NCBI RefSeq assembly: GCF_001559075.2
Contig: NZ_CP014015.2
Location: 2,480,001-2,544,000, forward strand
DNA length: 64,000 nt
Reading direction: 5' to 3'
From: Citrobacter amalonaticus
GTDB lineage: Bacteria > Pseudomonadota > Gammaproteobacteria > Enterobacterales > Enterobacteriaceae
Shown here piece by piece: positions 1 through 8,263 of the stretch (position 1 is its first letter; the number at the start of each line of letters is the position of its first letter). The position numbers and the translations under genes were made by a program. Under the pieces are notes generated by a model, which saw only the letters and a program-made list of their open reading frames with translations, was not told the DNA's origin and did not search any database.

Positions 1-242
1 TCCTGAGTACAAATCAGTACGACGTCTGCCATTCGCGGGCGGGCCGCCGCCTCTTTCCAGTCGCGAAAGATGTTTTCCTGCTCAATTTTATGCTGAGCGA
101 CAAATTGTTGGCGATACGCGTCTCTGGGTTCCGCCACGCCGACCACCTGCATGCGGTCCGGATGCTCAAGCGCGTAGCGAGAATAGATTTCGCCGCGCGC
201 GCCTGCACCCACCACTAACACAGTCACTTTCTTTGCACACAT
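1..242 (-). CDS. Gfo/Idh/MocA-family oxidoreductase, N-terminal part
   Basis: The first 80 residues of an NAD(P)-dependent sugar or polyol oxidoreductase are visible; the rest lies beyond the left edge. The N-terminus is a Rossmann strand followed by the dinucleotide loop GAGARG, then an acidic residue in VGVAEP at the end of strand 2, as expected for NAD(P) binding in the Gfo/Idh/MocA family. The start is the ATG at 240-242. It lies 104 bp downstream of the ABC transporter ATPase gene in the same direction, so it probably processes the sugar imported by that transporter (inference). The substrate cannot be read from this fragment. Confidence 0.8.
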   Translation of the reverse strand, partial: MCAKKVTVLVVGAGARGEIYSRYALEHPDRMQVVGVAEPRDAYRQQFVAQHKIEQENIFRDWKEAAARPRMADVVLICTQ

Positions 243-321
243 ATAAGCCTCTCATTTTGCCCTCGCCTGAATTCGCGTTGTTCTGCGCTGTGGGGCATTA
301 AAAAATAAACTGAAATTTCTT

Positions 322-352
322 GCGCCTGCTGATGACGTTTGCGCCATCAGGC
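322..352. repeat. REP-like inverted repeat at the end of the ABC ATPase gene
   Basis: A GCCTG...CATCAGGC inverted repeat with the GCCTGATGGCGC core typical of enterobacterial REP sequences, read on the minus strand. The ATPase stop codon (TGA, 347-349) lies inside it. It may stabilise the 3' end of the transporter mRNA relative to the oxidoreductase downstream. Confidence 0.45.
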
Positions 353-1459
353 TCCGGCTAAATTCTCTTCATCCTGCTTATCGAATAAAAAGGCGGCTTC
401 GAGATTGAATTTCACCTTGATCGATTCGCCGGGCAGCGGACTCCAGTCCGGTGACGAATTGACTCGCAGGATCATTTGTTGCGCGCCGATATCGAAATGC
501 AGGAGATCTTCATTGCCCATTCTTTCCACGTTGGTGATCCGGGCGTCGAAAGCCGCAGGATCATTGTGCTGCGCCAACTGAATCGCCTCCGGACGAATGC
601 CAAACCAGACGCTGTCGTGCGGATAATTCGTCAGTTGGGAGGCCAGTCGTGCGGTTAACGGCAAGGTTAGCGTGTCATCCAGACGGAGTCCGTGCGTAGC
701 CGGGTCGAGCGCCAGAAGATGGATATTCATCGCCGGATTACCAATAAAGCCCGCCACGAATTTATTCTTTGGCTGATGGTAGATATTGCCCGGCGTGTCG
801 ACCTGCATGATCCGTCCACCGTTGAGCACGCAAATGCGGTCACCCATGGTCATCGCTTCAATCTGATCGTGTGTGACATACACCATTGTCGCGTTCACCC
901 CTTCGTGACGCAGTTGGCGGTGAAGTTCCGTCAGACGCACGCGCATCGACACGCGCAGTTTGGCGTCGAGATTGGACAACGGCTCATCAAACAAAAACAC
1001 CTCAGGCTTACGCACAATAGCCCTGCCAACGGCAACGCGCTGACACTGGCCCCCTGAAAGTTGACCGGGTTTTTTATCGAGAAGCGCTTCGATTTCCAGT
1101 TTGCGCGCGGCTTCCCGTACGCGAACCTCTATCTCCTGCTTGTCCATTTTGCCCTGCAGGCTGAAGGCCATATTTTTGTAGATTGTCATGTGGGGATAGA
1201 GGGCATAGTTTTGAAAAACCATCGCCACGCCACGTTCTTTTGGCAGCAGATCGTTGACGCACCGTTCGCCAATTGAAATATGGCCATGAGTAATCTCTTC
1301 CAGACCGGCGATCATGCGCAGTAACGTTGATTTTGCGCAGCCGGATGGCCCGACAAAAACCATAAATTCGCCATCGTGAATTTCAAGGTCAACGCCATGA
1401 ATCGCCTGGAAGCCATTCGGATAGATTTTGCCTACTGACTGTAATTGAATGCCTGACAT
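347..1459 (-). CDS. Carbohydrate ABC transporter ATP-binding protein (UgpC/MalK/MsmK type)
   Basis: A 370-residue ATPase that would energise the importer encoded upstream. The order is Walker A (residues 37-44), Q-loop (Q83), signature LSGGQ (134-138), Walker B ending in FDEP (about 154-160), D-loop, switch His (H197), then a MalK-type regulatory C-terminal domain from about residue 235. The Walker A is GPSGCAKS: the Gly that normally precedes the Lys is Ala. The signature is followed by Cys where the family usually has Arg (LSGGQCQR). Both are worth checking, but all other motifs are intact, so the protein is probably active. The gap to the upstream permease is 11 bp, so the genes are one operon. 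The stop codon falls in a REP-like repeat. Confidence 0.9.
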   Translation of the reverse strand: MSGIQLQSVGKIYPNGFQAIHGVDLEIHDGEFMVFVGPSGCAKSTLLRMIAGLEEITHGHISIGERCVNDLLPKERGVAMVFQNYALYPHMTIYKNMAFSLQGKMDKQEIEVRVREAARKLEIEALLDKKPGQLSGGQCQRVAVGRAIVRKPEVFLFDEPLSNLDAKLRVSMRVRLTELHRQLRHEGVNATMVYVTHDQIEAMTMGDRICVLNGGRIMQVDTPGNIYHQPKNKFVAGFIGNPAMNIHLLALDPATHGLRLDDTLTLPLTARLASQLTNYPHDSVWFGIRPEAIQLAQHNDPAAFDARITNVERMGNEDLLHFDIGAQQMILRVNSSPDWSPLPGESIKVKFNLEAAFLFDKQDEENLAGA

Positions 1460-1470
1460 AACAATGCCCC

Positions 1471-2295
1471 TTATCCTTTAATTCCGGCACCGGCGATGCC
1501 ACGAATGAAATAGCGCTGGAAGAAAATATAAAGTAACAACATGGGGATAATCGCGAGCAACGCCCCCGCCATGAGCATGGGATACTCCACCCCGGCGCGA
1601 CCTGAGAGCGAGGCCAGGCCCACCGGCAGCGTCATTTTGTCCATTGAGGTATTGACGATGAGCGGCCACATTAAGTTATTCCAGCTCCACAAACCGTTAA
1701 TAATGACGCAGGCGATAAGCCCCGGTTTAATCAGCGGCAGCATGATTTTGAAAAAGATCGTTAAATGGTTATAGCCATCCATAATGGCCGCTTCTTCCAG
1801 CTCTTTCGGTACGGACAGAAAAAACTGACGCAATAAAAAGGCGCTATAAATACTGAATAATCCCGGCAGCACCAGGCCTGGAATCGAGTTCAGCAGACCT
1901 ATTTTCTCGATCGTTAAAAATTGCGGGATCAAAAAGATCTGTCCGGGAACCATCAGAATCGAAATGCAGAGCATAAAGAGGAGATCGCGCCCTTTAAAAC
2001 GCAGGCGGGAGAAACCATACGCCGCCATCGCGGCAATCAGCGTTTGTAAGATGACGATAACCAGCGTGGAAACGATCGAGTTAAAATAAAAGCTGCCGAA
2101 TGGCATCTCATGCAAGATTTTATCGTACGCCTGAAACCCCGGATTGGCGGGCAGCAGGATTGGCGGAAAGGCAATACTTTCCGCCTGGGTTTTAAACGAG
2201 GTGATGATCATCCAGATAAAGGGAACCACCGTGACCAGCGTCGCCAGGATCATCAGGCCATAAATCAGCCATTTTTCACGTTTTGTCATGAACAT
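1471..2295 (-). CDS. Carbohydrate ABC transporter permease (MalG-like, CUT1)
   Basis: A 274-residue inner-membrane permease with about six hydrophobic segments. The EAA loop that docks the ATPase lies near residues 167-190 (EEAAIMDG, then ...PLIKPG), as in MalG-type subunits. It follows the MalF-like gene with a 10 bp gap and precedes the ATPase gene with an 11 bp gap, so the three proteins are probably co-translated in fixed ratio. Nothing in the sequence fixes the sugar transported. Confidence 0.9.
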   Translation of the reverse strand: MFMTKREKWLIYGLMILATLVTVVPFIWMIITSFKTQAESIAFPPILLPANPGFQAYDKILHEMPFGSFYFNSIVSTLVIVILQTLIAAMAAYGFSRLRFKGRDLLFMLCISILMVPGQIFLIPQFLTIEKIGLLNSIPGLVLPGLFSIYSAFLLRQFFLSVPKELEEAAIMDGYNHLTIFFKIMLPLIKPGLIACVIINGLWSWNNLMWPLIVNTSMDKMTLPVGLASLSGRAGVEYPMLMAGALLAIIPMLLLYIFFQRYFIRGIAGAGIKG

Positions 2296-2305
2296 AGTGG
2301 TTGCC

Positions 2306-3250
2306 TTACTGAGCTTTAAGCCGTTTGCCTATCCATATCTGCAGCAGGGTCAGTACCATCGTGATAACGAAAATCACCACGGCAATCGCAGAGGCGTACC
2401 CTTTTTCATGGTAGATAAAGGCGTATTTATAAAAGAGATAAGCGATAGTCATGGTCTGCTCGTCCACCATCGAAGAACTGCCAAACAGCAGATACACCAC
2501 ATCGAATATTTGCAGCGTTTCGATAAACGAAATCACCAGAACAAAGAACAGCGTCGGGATCATTAATGGCAGGGTAATCGACCAGAAGCCGCGCAGTTTA
2601 CTGATGCCATCCAGGGACATGGCTTCATAAATCTGCTTCGGGATCCCCTGCAATCCGGCGAGCAGAATGATCATCTTCAGGGCGATAGCCGACCAGATAA
2701 TGACCAGTGAGGCGCTCAGACGGACAATATCCGGATCGGACAGCCAACCAATGGCGGGAATATCGAAATAAGCCAGGATCTGATTGAGCAAACCGAAATT
2801 ACGGTTCATCAACCACTGCCAGACCATCGCAATGGCGGCAGGCATCGTGACGGCCGGAAGAAATAACAGCGTACGGAACAGCCACTGACCGCGAATTGCC
2901 TGGTTTAAACCAATCGCCAGCAGTAAAGACAGGACCGTGATCACCGGCACACAAATAAAGACATAGGCCAGTGTGTTAACGATCGCCGAACGGAATTCAT
3001 CATCGCTGAATAAATTAATGTAATTATCCAGACTGATTGTCGTCCAGATCTGAAACTCGCCCAGATCGGTAAAACTGTAAAATACGTTCTGGAAGAACGG
3101 CGTAAAGTAAAAAATAACTAATCCTGCCAGCAGTGGCAGAATCATTATCCACCCCCAGAAACGTTCTTCTTTTTCCAGTCGGGTCAGGGATTTCTTATTA
3201 GGTTCCCTGGCCGATAACGGCGGAGAGGCCGCTTCATCTGAATAGCTCAT
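2306..3250 (-). CDS. Carbohydrate ABC transporter permease (MalF-like, CUT1)
   Basis: A 314-residue permease, the partner of the MalG-like subunit. It has a charged cytoplasmic N-terminus of about 35 residues, then about six membrane segments; the EAA loop is near residues 208-230 (EAMSLDG...). It lacks the large periplasmic P2 loop of E. coli MalF, so it is of the shorter UgpA/LacF kind. It lies 80 bp downstream of the binding-protein gene, room for a transcript-processing or RBS region that would let the binding protein be made in excess. Confidence 0.9.
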   Translation of the reverse strand: MSYSDEAASPPLSAREPNKKSLTRLEKEERFWGWIMILPLLAGLVIFYFTPFFQNVFYSFTDLGEFQIWTTISLDNYINLFSDDEFRSAIVNTLAYVFICVPVITVLSLLLAIGLNQAIRGQWLFRTLLFLPAVTMPAAIAMVWQWLMNRNFGLLNQILAYFDIPAIGWLSDPDIVRLSASLVIIWSAIALKMIILLAGLQGIPKQIYEAMSLDGISKLRGFWSITLPLMIPTLFFVLVISFIETLQIFDVVYLLFGSSSMVDEQTMTIAYLFYKYAFIYHEKGYASAIAVVIFVITMVLTLLQIWIGKRLKAQ

Positions 3251-3330
3251 ACAGACTCCGGGATGCTCACTTTACAAACAATAAATGGGTTAACGCAGGA
3301 GAGGTGAGAGGGAGCAAGGCTCCCTCACTA

Positions 3331-4590
3331 TTATTTCTGCATTTCACGCTCAACGCGTTTTGCGACACCCGGCATAACCTGTTGCGGATCATTTCCCATC
3401 CAGACTTTTTTCAGCCCGTCGTTGAGAATGCTATTCCATTTCGCGGTATTGGATCCGGCGGTGGGATATTTATGAGAAAATGCCAGTGAATCGATATAGG
3501 CGGAAACATCAACATCCTTAAAGCCTTCCGCCCACGCTTTGGCGACTTTCTGATTGGCCGGAATCACCACTTTGCCCGCCGCCAGCGTTTGCTGCGCATG
3601 TTCTGAACTCATAAATTCAATGAATTTCCAGGCGGCCTCTTTATGCTGGCTTTTGGCCGACATGGCGAATGCCAGGCTATGAGAGACGCCAGCCTGTTCT
3701 GCCATTTTGGGCATCGGGACTACGCCGACATGATCGTTAATCAGTTCGTTCTGCGAGAACGGCAGCGCCCACCAGGAGCCCGCGTAGATCATCGCCACCC
3801 GGTTGGACTGGAAGACGTCGGCGGCTTTCATTTCGCCTGGCGGCTGGAGCAATCCTGCCTTCAGCATTCCCTGAACGTCGCGATACATGGCGATCGCGTT
3901 GTCGCTGGCAACGTCCGTTTTACCCTCTGGCAGGACAATCTGAGTGCCGGCCTGGAGCAGCAGGTTAAAGTAACTGTCCTGACCGCTGCCGAGATCCATC
4001 GCCAACGGATAAGAATGCTGATCCAGATTTTTACGTAACTGTTCCGATTTCTGTTTTAAATCGTCCCACGTCCAGTTTTTATCGGGATAGGTTACGCCAG
4101 CCTGATCAAACATTTTTTTGTTATACCAGACGGCAATCGCGTCGATATCACGTGGAATAGCGTATTGCGCAGATTGGTACTGATAAGCATCGACAGAGCT
4201 TTTCACGAAATCATCAAGATTTGGTGATGATTTGTCTTTTAAATAAGGGGTCAGTGGTTCCAGCATGCCGTTTTTAACGTACTGCTGAAAATTCGGCATA
4301 TTCATCCAGAATACATCCGGCGCCACATTTCCCCCGACCGCTGAACTGAGTTTTATGAAATATTGATCATAGGGCGTTAGTTCAATTTCAACTTTCACAC
4401 CGGGATTGTTTTTTTCAAACTCATTAACCAACTGCTGTTCGCCGGGAAGTTGATTTCGATCCCATAGCGTGTAGCGTAATTTAACGGGTTTATCTGTCGT
4501 CTGGCCTTCTGCACTGGCAACCGCCGGCGCGGCCAGTAAACAGGAAAAAAGGCATGCCAGGGCGACATTATTTTTATTCAAGGTATACAT
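3331..4590 (-). CDS. Periplasmic sugar-binding protein of the ABC importer
   Basis: An extracellular solute-binding protein of family 1, 419 residues with the chosen start. The open frame extends 18 codons further upstream, but the ATG at 4588-4590 has a good GAGG site and begins a classic Sec signal peptide (MYTLNKNN, a hydrophobic stretch, then cleavage after VASA). The mature part carries the usual features of the family: an early LRYTLWDR strand, VAPDVFWMN, a YAGSWW ligand-site region, and a conserved C-terminal helix pair. No lipobox is seen, so it is soluble in the periplasm. It would capture a mono- or oligosaccharide for the two permeases; the ligand is unknown. Confidence 0.9.
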   Translation of the reverse strand: MYTLNKNNVALACLFSCLLAAPAVASAEGQTTDKPVKLRYTLWDRNQLPGEQQLVNEFEKNNPGVKVEIELTPYDQYFIKLSSAVGGNVAPDVFWMNMPNFQQYVKNGMLEPLTPYLKDKSSPNLDDFVKSSVDAYQYQSAQYAIPRDIDAIAVWYNKKMFDQAGVTYPDKNWTWDDLKQKSEQLRKNLDQHSYPLAMDLGSGQDSYFNLLLQAGTQIVLPEGKTDVASDNAIAMYRDVQGMLKAGLLQPPGEMKAADVFQSNRVAMIYAGSWWALPFSQNELINDHVGVVPMPKMAEQAGVSHSLAFAMSAKSQHKEAAWKFIEFMSSEHAQQTLAAGKVVIPANQKVAKAWAEGFKDVDVSAYIDSLAFSHKYPTAGSNTAKWNSILNDGLKKVWMGNDPQQVMPGVAKRVEREMQK

Positions 4591-4947
4591 AACTTCCCTC
4601 TTTATTCGGGTCAGAATGTCGGTGAGGTAAATTACAGAAGCCATTGAATCTTGTGTTTAACAAAGGGGAAAGTCAAAGGGGGAAAAATGAGGGAATTATC
4701 GCATTAAAACAGCCCGGCTTTTCGGTAGGTTTCTCTTTTATCAAAACGAAAAGAGGGCGAAAAGAGAGGGCTCAGACATTATTCTTTCTTTCAACGGGTT
4801 AGGATTTTTACACCAACGAAAATCGAAAAATGGCGGGCGAAAAATTAACCTTCAAAACTGCGAGCACTATCACCTTATCTTTCGCGGACAGAAAAGAAAA
4901 AACGGGGATTAATCCCCGTTTTCTCGGTTGCTTTCGTTTCGAAAATA
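4591..4947 (-). other. Regulatory gap upstream of the ABC transporter operon
   Basis: This stretch holds the leader and promoter region of the transporter operon and, at its right end, the garD terminator. No coding sequence is convincing. It is rich in a CGAAAA hexamer (TTTTCG on the transcribed strand) at 4747-4752, 4758-4763, 4817-4822, 4824-4829 and 4838-4843, with one inverted copy at 4719-4724. That pattern resembles operators of DeoR-family sugar regulators, but no regulator gene is visible here. Confidence 0.5.
4897..4922 (-). terminator. Intrinsic terminator of garD
   Basis: A self-complementary AACGGGG-ATTAAT-CCCCGTT hairpin is followed on the minus strand by a T-rich run (TTTTTTCTTTTC). 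It lies 25 bp after the garD stop codon. Confidence 0.8.
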
Positions 4948-6519
4948 TCAGGTCACTGGCGCCGGGTTAAATACGGCCAGCTGATTGTGAAGTCCCCATT
5001 GATCGGAGAACGTTTTCTTACGGCCGCTGGCGACATCGAGAATAAACTCAAACAGTTTCTGACCGACTTCCTCAATGGTCTCTTCGCCCGTGGCGATGGT
5101 GCCCGCATTGATATCCATTAAATCGTACCAGCGATTTGCCAGTTCGGTACGGGTTGCCATCTTAATCACCGGCACGGCCATCAGGCCGTAGGGGGTACCG
5201 CGACCCGTGGTGAACACCTGGACGGTGATCCCGGACGCGACCTGCTGTGTGCCGCAGACAAAATCGCTGGCGGGCGTTGCGGCATAAATCAGACCGCGTT
5301 TGGTCGGGCGCTGACCCGGAGAGAGCACTTCGACAATCGCGCTTTTACCGGATTTCGCAATTGAGCCCAGCGCTTTTTCCACCACATTCGCCAGACCACC
5401 TTTTTTGTTACCCGGGGAGGGGTTAGCGCTGCGATCGGTTTTCCCCATATCGAGATAATTGTCGTACCAGGCCATCTCTTCCAGCAGACGTTTACCCACC
5501 TCTTCGTTGATGGTGCGCGGCGTCAGCAGATGAATCGCATCACGCACTTCGGTGACTTCGGAGAACATCACCGTGGCGCCGCAGCGTACCAACAGGTCAG
5601 AGGCGTAACCCACCGCCGGGTTCGCCGTCACGCCGGAAAACGCATCGCTGCCGCCGCACTGCATGCCGACGACCAGTTCAGAGGCCGGGCAGGTTTCGCG
5701 CTGGCGCAGATTCAGCTTAGCCAGATGGCGCTCAGCGACCTGCAGGATATCATCGACCATAGAACGAAAACCTACATGCTTCTCGTCCTGAAGGCTGACG
5801 ATGCTGGCGCTGTCGACCGGAATACTTTGCACATCGTCAGTACCTTCCAGTAAACGCTCCGGCTGTAGTTTTTCACAGCCCAGGCCAATGACCATCACTT
5901 CGCCGCCAAAGTTTGGGTTCAGCGAGATGTTATGGATGGTACGAATCGGCACCACGGCTGCCGGAGCGTTAATTGCCACGCCGCAACCGTACAGGTGGTT
6001 AAGTCCGACCACACCATCGACGTTCGGGTATTTAGGCAGCAGATCGCGCTCAATGATTTTGACGACATAATCCACCACGCCCGCCACGCAGTGCACGCTG
6101 GTGGTGATACCGAGCAGATTCTTGGTGCCTACGCTACCATCGGCGTTGCGGTACCCTTCAAAGGTATAGCCTTCCAGCGGCGGCAGCGGTTCAGGTACTT
6201 TGGTCGCCAGTGGCAGAGTGTTCAACGGCGGCGCTTTCGGTAGCTCAACCATGGATTCATCAATCCAGCTTCCGCGCGGAATGTCGCGCATGGCGTAGCC
6301 GATCACTTCACCGTAACGTACGATTTCGCCATGAACCGGAATATCCACCAGCGCGACTTTATGTCCCTGTGGAATATGTTCAATCAGCTCCAGTCCATCC
6401 GGGAATCGCGTCCCGGCTTTCAAACCATTGTCATTAACAATGATCGCCACATTATCTGTCTCGTGGACCTTTATATAAAATGCGCTCGGCGATTCTTGTC
6501 TGATTTCGATGTTGGCCAT
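4948..6519 (-). CDS. garD: D-galactarate dehydratase
   Basis: It converts galactarate to 5-dehydro-4-deoxy-D-glucarate, the first step of galactarate breakdown, in the cytoplasm. At 523 residues it has exactly the E. coli length and is nearly identical along its whole span. An N-terminal SAF-type domain (about 1-100) precedes the UxaA/GarD catalytic part, which contains the CGGSDAFSG and GRGTPYG motifs and Cys-rich loops (GLNHLYGCG, GLGCEKL) suited to metal binding. It diverges from garPLRK across a 381 bp control region and has its own terminator. The paralogue uxaA lies at 35678-37165. Confidence 0.98.
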   Translation of the reverse strand: MANIEIRQESPSAFYIKVHETDNVAIIVNDNGLKAGTRFPDGLELIEHIPQGHKVALVDIPVHGEIVRYGEVIGYAMRDIPRGSWIDESMVELPKAPPLNTLPLATKVPEPLPPLEGYTFEGYRNADGSVGTKNLLGITTSVHCVAGVVDYVVKIIERDLLPKYPNVDGVVGLNHLYGCGVAINAPAAVVPIRTIHNISLNPNFGGEVMVIGLGCEKLQPERLLEGTDDVQSIPVDSASIVSLQDEKHVGFRSMVDDILQVAERHLAKLNLRQRETCPASELVVGMQCGGSDAFSGVTANPAVGYASDLLVRCGATVMFSEVTEVRDAIHLLTPRTINEEVGKRLLEEMAWYDNYLDMGKTDRSANPSPGNKKGGLANVVEKALGSIAKSGKSAIVEVLSPGQRPTKRGLIYAATPASDFVCGTQQVASGITVQVFTTGRGTPYGLMAVPVIKMATRTELANRWYDLMDINAGTIATGEETIEEVGQKLFEFILDVASGRKKTFSDQWGLHNQLAVFNPAPVT

Positions 6520-6900
6520 TGTCCAGTATTCTCCAGCCGGGGTGATATTAATATAGAGAGTTATGCGAATCTGATTATTAAAATAAGGAAGATCTGTCGT
6601 GAAATAAGGATGTCAGGAGTTCAAAAATAAGAATGTGATCCAGATCACTCGTTATGGCGAAAGCCCTGCTATCAGGGGCGGTAAAGCGTAAATATGTGCA
6701 TCAGCGCCCAGCGTTATGTGCATTTGCTCAAGATATTATTTGTAATTAACGTTGTTAATGAGCATCCGCACAATGCGTAATGCTTTCCGCCTGATTATAC
6801 TGAATCACGAAATAAGTATCTGTACTTATTAATAAGCGATAGCGTCTGTCATCAATAAATAATAATAAAAATGTCTGCTTAAGTGCCTGAGGTAAATAAA
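6520..6900. promoter_or_regulatory. Divergent garD/garPLRK control region
   Basis: This 381 bp gap must contain both promoters. A strong CRP-type site lies at 6634-6649. A direct repeat TATGTGCAT occurs at 6693-6701 and 6715-6723, exactly 22 bp apart (two helical turns). Two inverted repeats follow: ATTAAC-gtt-GTTAAT at 6745-6759 and AATAAGTA-tctg-TACTTATT at 6811-6830. In E. coli these genes are activated by CdaR (SdaR); which of these elements CdaR binds is not known to me. Confidence 0.6.
6632..6651. promoter_or_regulatory. CRP binding site in the gar control region
   Basis: TGTGA-TCCAGA-TCACT at 6634-6649 matches the CRP consensus TGTGA-N6-TCACA at nine of ten core positions. It fits catabolite control of galactarate use. 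Confidence 0.75.
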
Positions 6901-8235
6901 ATGATCCTGGATACAGTTGTAGAAAAAAAGAAAGGTACGCATACCCGCTATTTAATTCTGCTGATAATTTTTATTGTTACAGCGGTTAACTACGCGGACC
7001 GGGCGACGCTATCCATTGCCGGTACCGAAGTTGCTAAAGAGTTGCAGTTGAGCGCCGTGTCAATGGGCTACATCTTCTCTGCATTTGGCTGGGCCTACCT
7101 GCTGATGCAAATCCCCGGCGGCTGGTTGCTCGATAAGTTTGGTTCGAAAAAAGTTTACACCTACAGCCTGTTCTTCTGGTCGCTGTTCACCTTCCTGCAA
7201 GGCTTCGTGGATATGTTCCCGCTGGCCTGGGCGGGGGTTTCCATGTTCTTTATGCGCTTTATGTTGGGGTTCTCGGAAGCGCCTTCGTTCCCGGCAAACG
7301 CCCGTATTGTTGCGGCCTGGTTCCCGACCAAAGAGCGTGGAACCGCGTCGGCAATCTTTAACTCTGCTCAGTATTTCTCGCTGGCACTGTTCTCGCCGCT
7401 GCTGGGCTGGTTGACCTTTGCCTGGGGCTGGGAGCATGTCTTCACTGTGATGGGCGTGATCGGGTTTGTCCTGACGGCGCTGTGGGTCAAACTGATTCAT
7501 AACCCCACCGACCACCCGCGGATGTCCGCAGAAGAGTTGAAGTTCATCTCTGAAAACGGTGCGGTCGTGGATATGGACCACAAAAAACCGGGCAGCGCAG
7601 TGGCAAGTGGTCCAAAACTGCATTACATCAAGCAGTTATTGACCAACCGCATGATGCTTGGCGTGTTCTTCGGACAGTATTTCATCAACACTATCACCTG
7701 GTTCTTCCTGACCTGGTTCCCGATTTACCTGGTTCAGGAAAAAGGAATGTCGATCCTGAAAGTGGGTCTGGTGGCTTCGATTCCGGCGCTGTGTGGTTTC
7801 GCTGGCGGCGTACTGGGCGGCGTGTTCTCGGATTATCTGATTAAGCGCGGTTTTTCTATCACCGTTGCGCGTAAGCTGCCGATTGTGCTGGGAATGCTGC
7901 TGGCCTCCACCATCATTCTGTGCAACTACACCGACAACACCGCGCTGGTGGTGACGCTGATGGCGCTGGCCTTCTTTGGTAAAGGATTTGGCGCACTGGG
8001 CTGGCCGGTGATTTCAGACACCGCGCCGAAAGAGATTGTGGGCCTGTGCGGCGGAGTATTTAACGTCTTTGGCAACGTGGCGTCTATCGTAACGCCACTG
8101 GTTATCGGTTACCTGGTAAGTGAACTGCATTCCTTCAACGCCGCGCTGGTATTCGTTGGCTGTTCCGCGCTGATGGCCATGGTGTGCTACCTGTTTATTG
8201 TCGGTGACATTAAACGTATGGAACTGCAGAAATAA
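6901..8235 (+). CDS. garP: Galactarate/glucarate/glycerate MFS transporter
   Basis: A 444-residue inner-membrane symporter of the anion:cation symporter branch of the major facilitator superfamily, importing galactarate, and in E. coli also glucarate and glycerate. The sequence shows twelve hydrophobic segments, the NYADRATLS motif at the end of helix 1, the loop 2-3 motif GGWLLDKFGSKKVY, and a central cytoplasmic loop around residues 210-245. An in-frame GTG lies 18 bp upstream, but the ATG at 6901 has the GAGG site and matches the E. coli start. It is the first gene of garPLRK. Confidence 0.97.
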   Translation: MILDTVVEKKKGTHTRYLILLIIFIVTAVNYADRATLSIAGTEVAKELQLSAVSMGYIFSAFGWAYLLMQIPGGWLLDKFGSKKVYTYSLFFWSLFTFLQGFVDMFPLAWAGVSMFFMRFMLGFSEAPSFPANARIVAAWFPTKERGTASAIFNSAQYFSLALFSPLLGWLTFAWGWEHVFTVMGVIGFVLTALWVKLIHNPTDHPRMSAEELKFISENGAVVDMDHKKPGSAVASGPKLHYIKQLLTNRMMLGVFFGQYFINTITWFFLTWFPIYLVQEKGMSILKVGLVASIPALCGFAGGVLGGVFSDYLIKRGFSITVARKLPIVLGMLLASTIILCNYTDNTALVVTLMALAFFGKGFGALGWPVISDTAPKEIVGLCGGVFNVFGNVASIVTPLVIGYLVSELHSFNAALVFVGCSALMAMVCYLFIVGDIKRMELQK

Positions 8236-8263
8236 TTAACGGTTAAGTGACAAGGTAAAAGTG

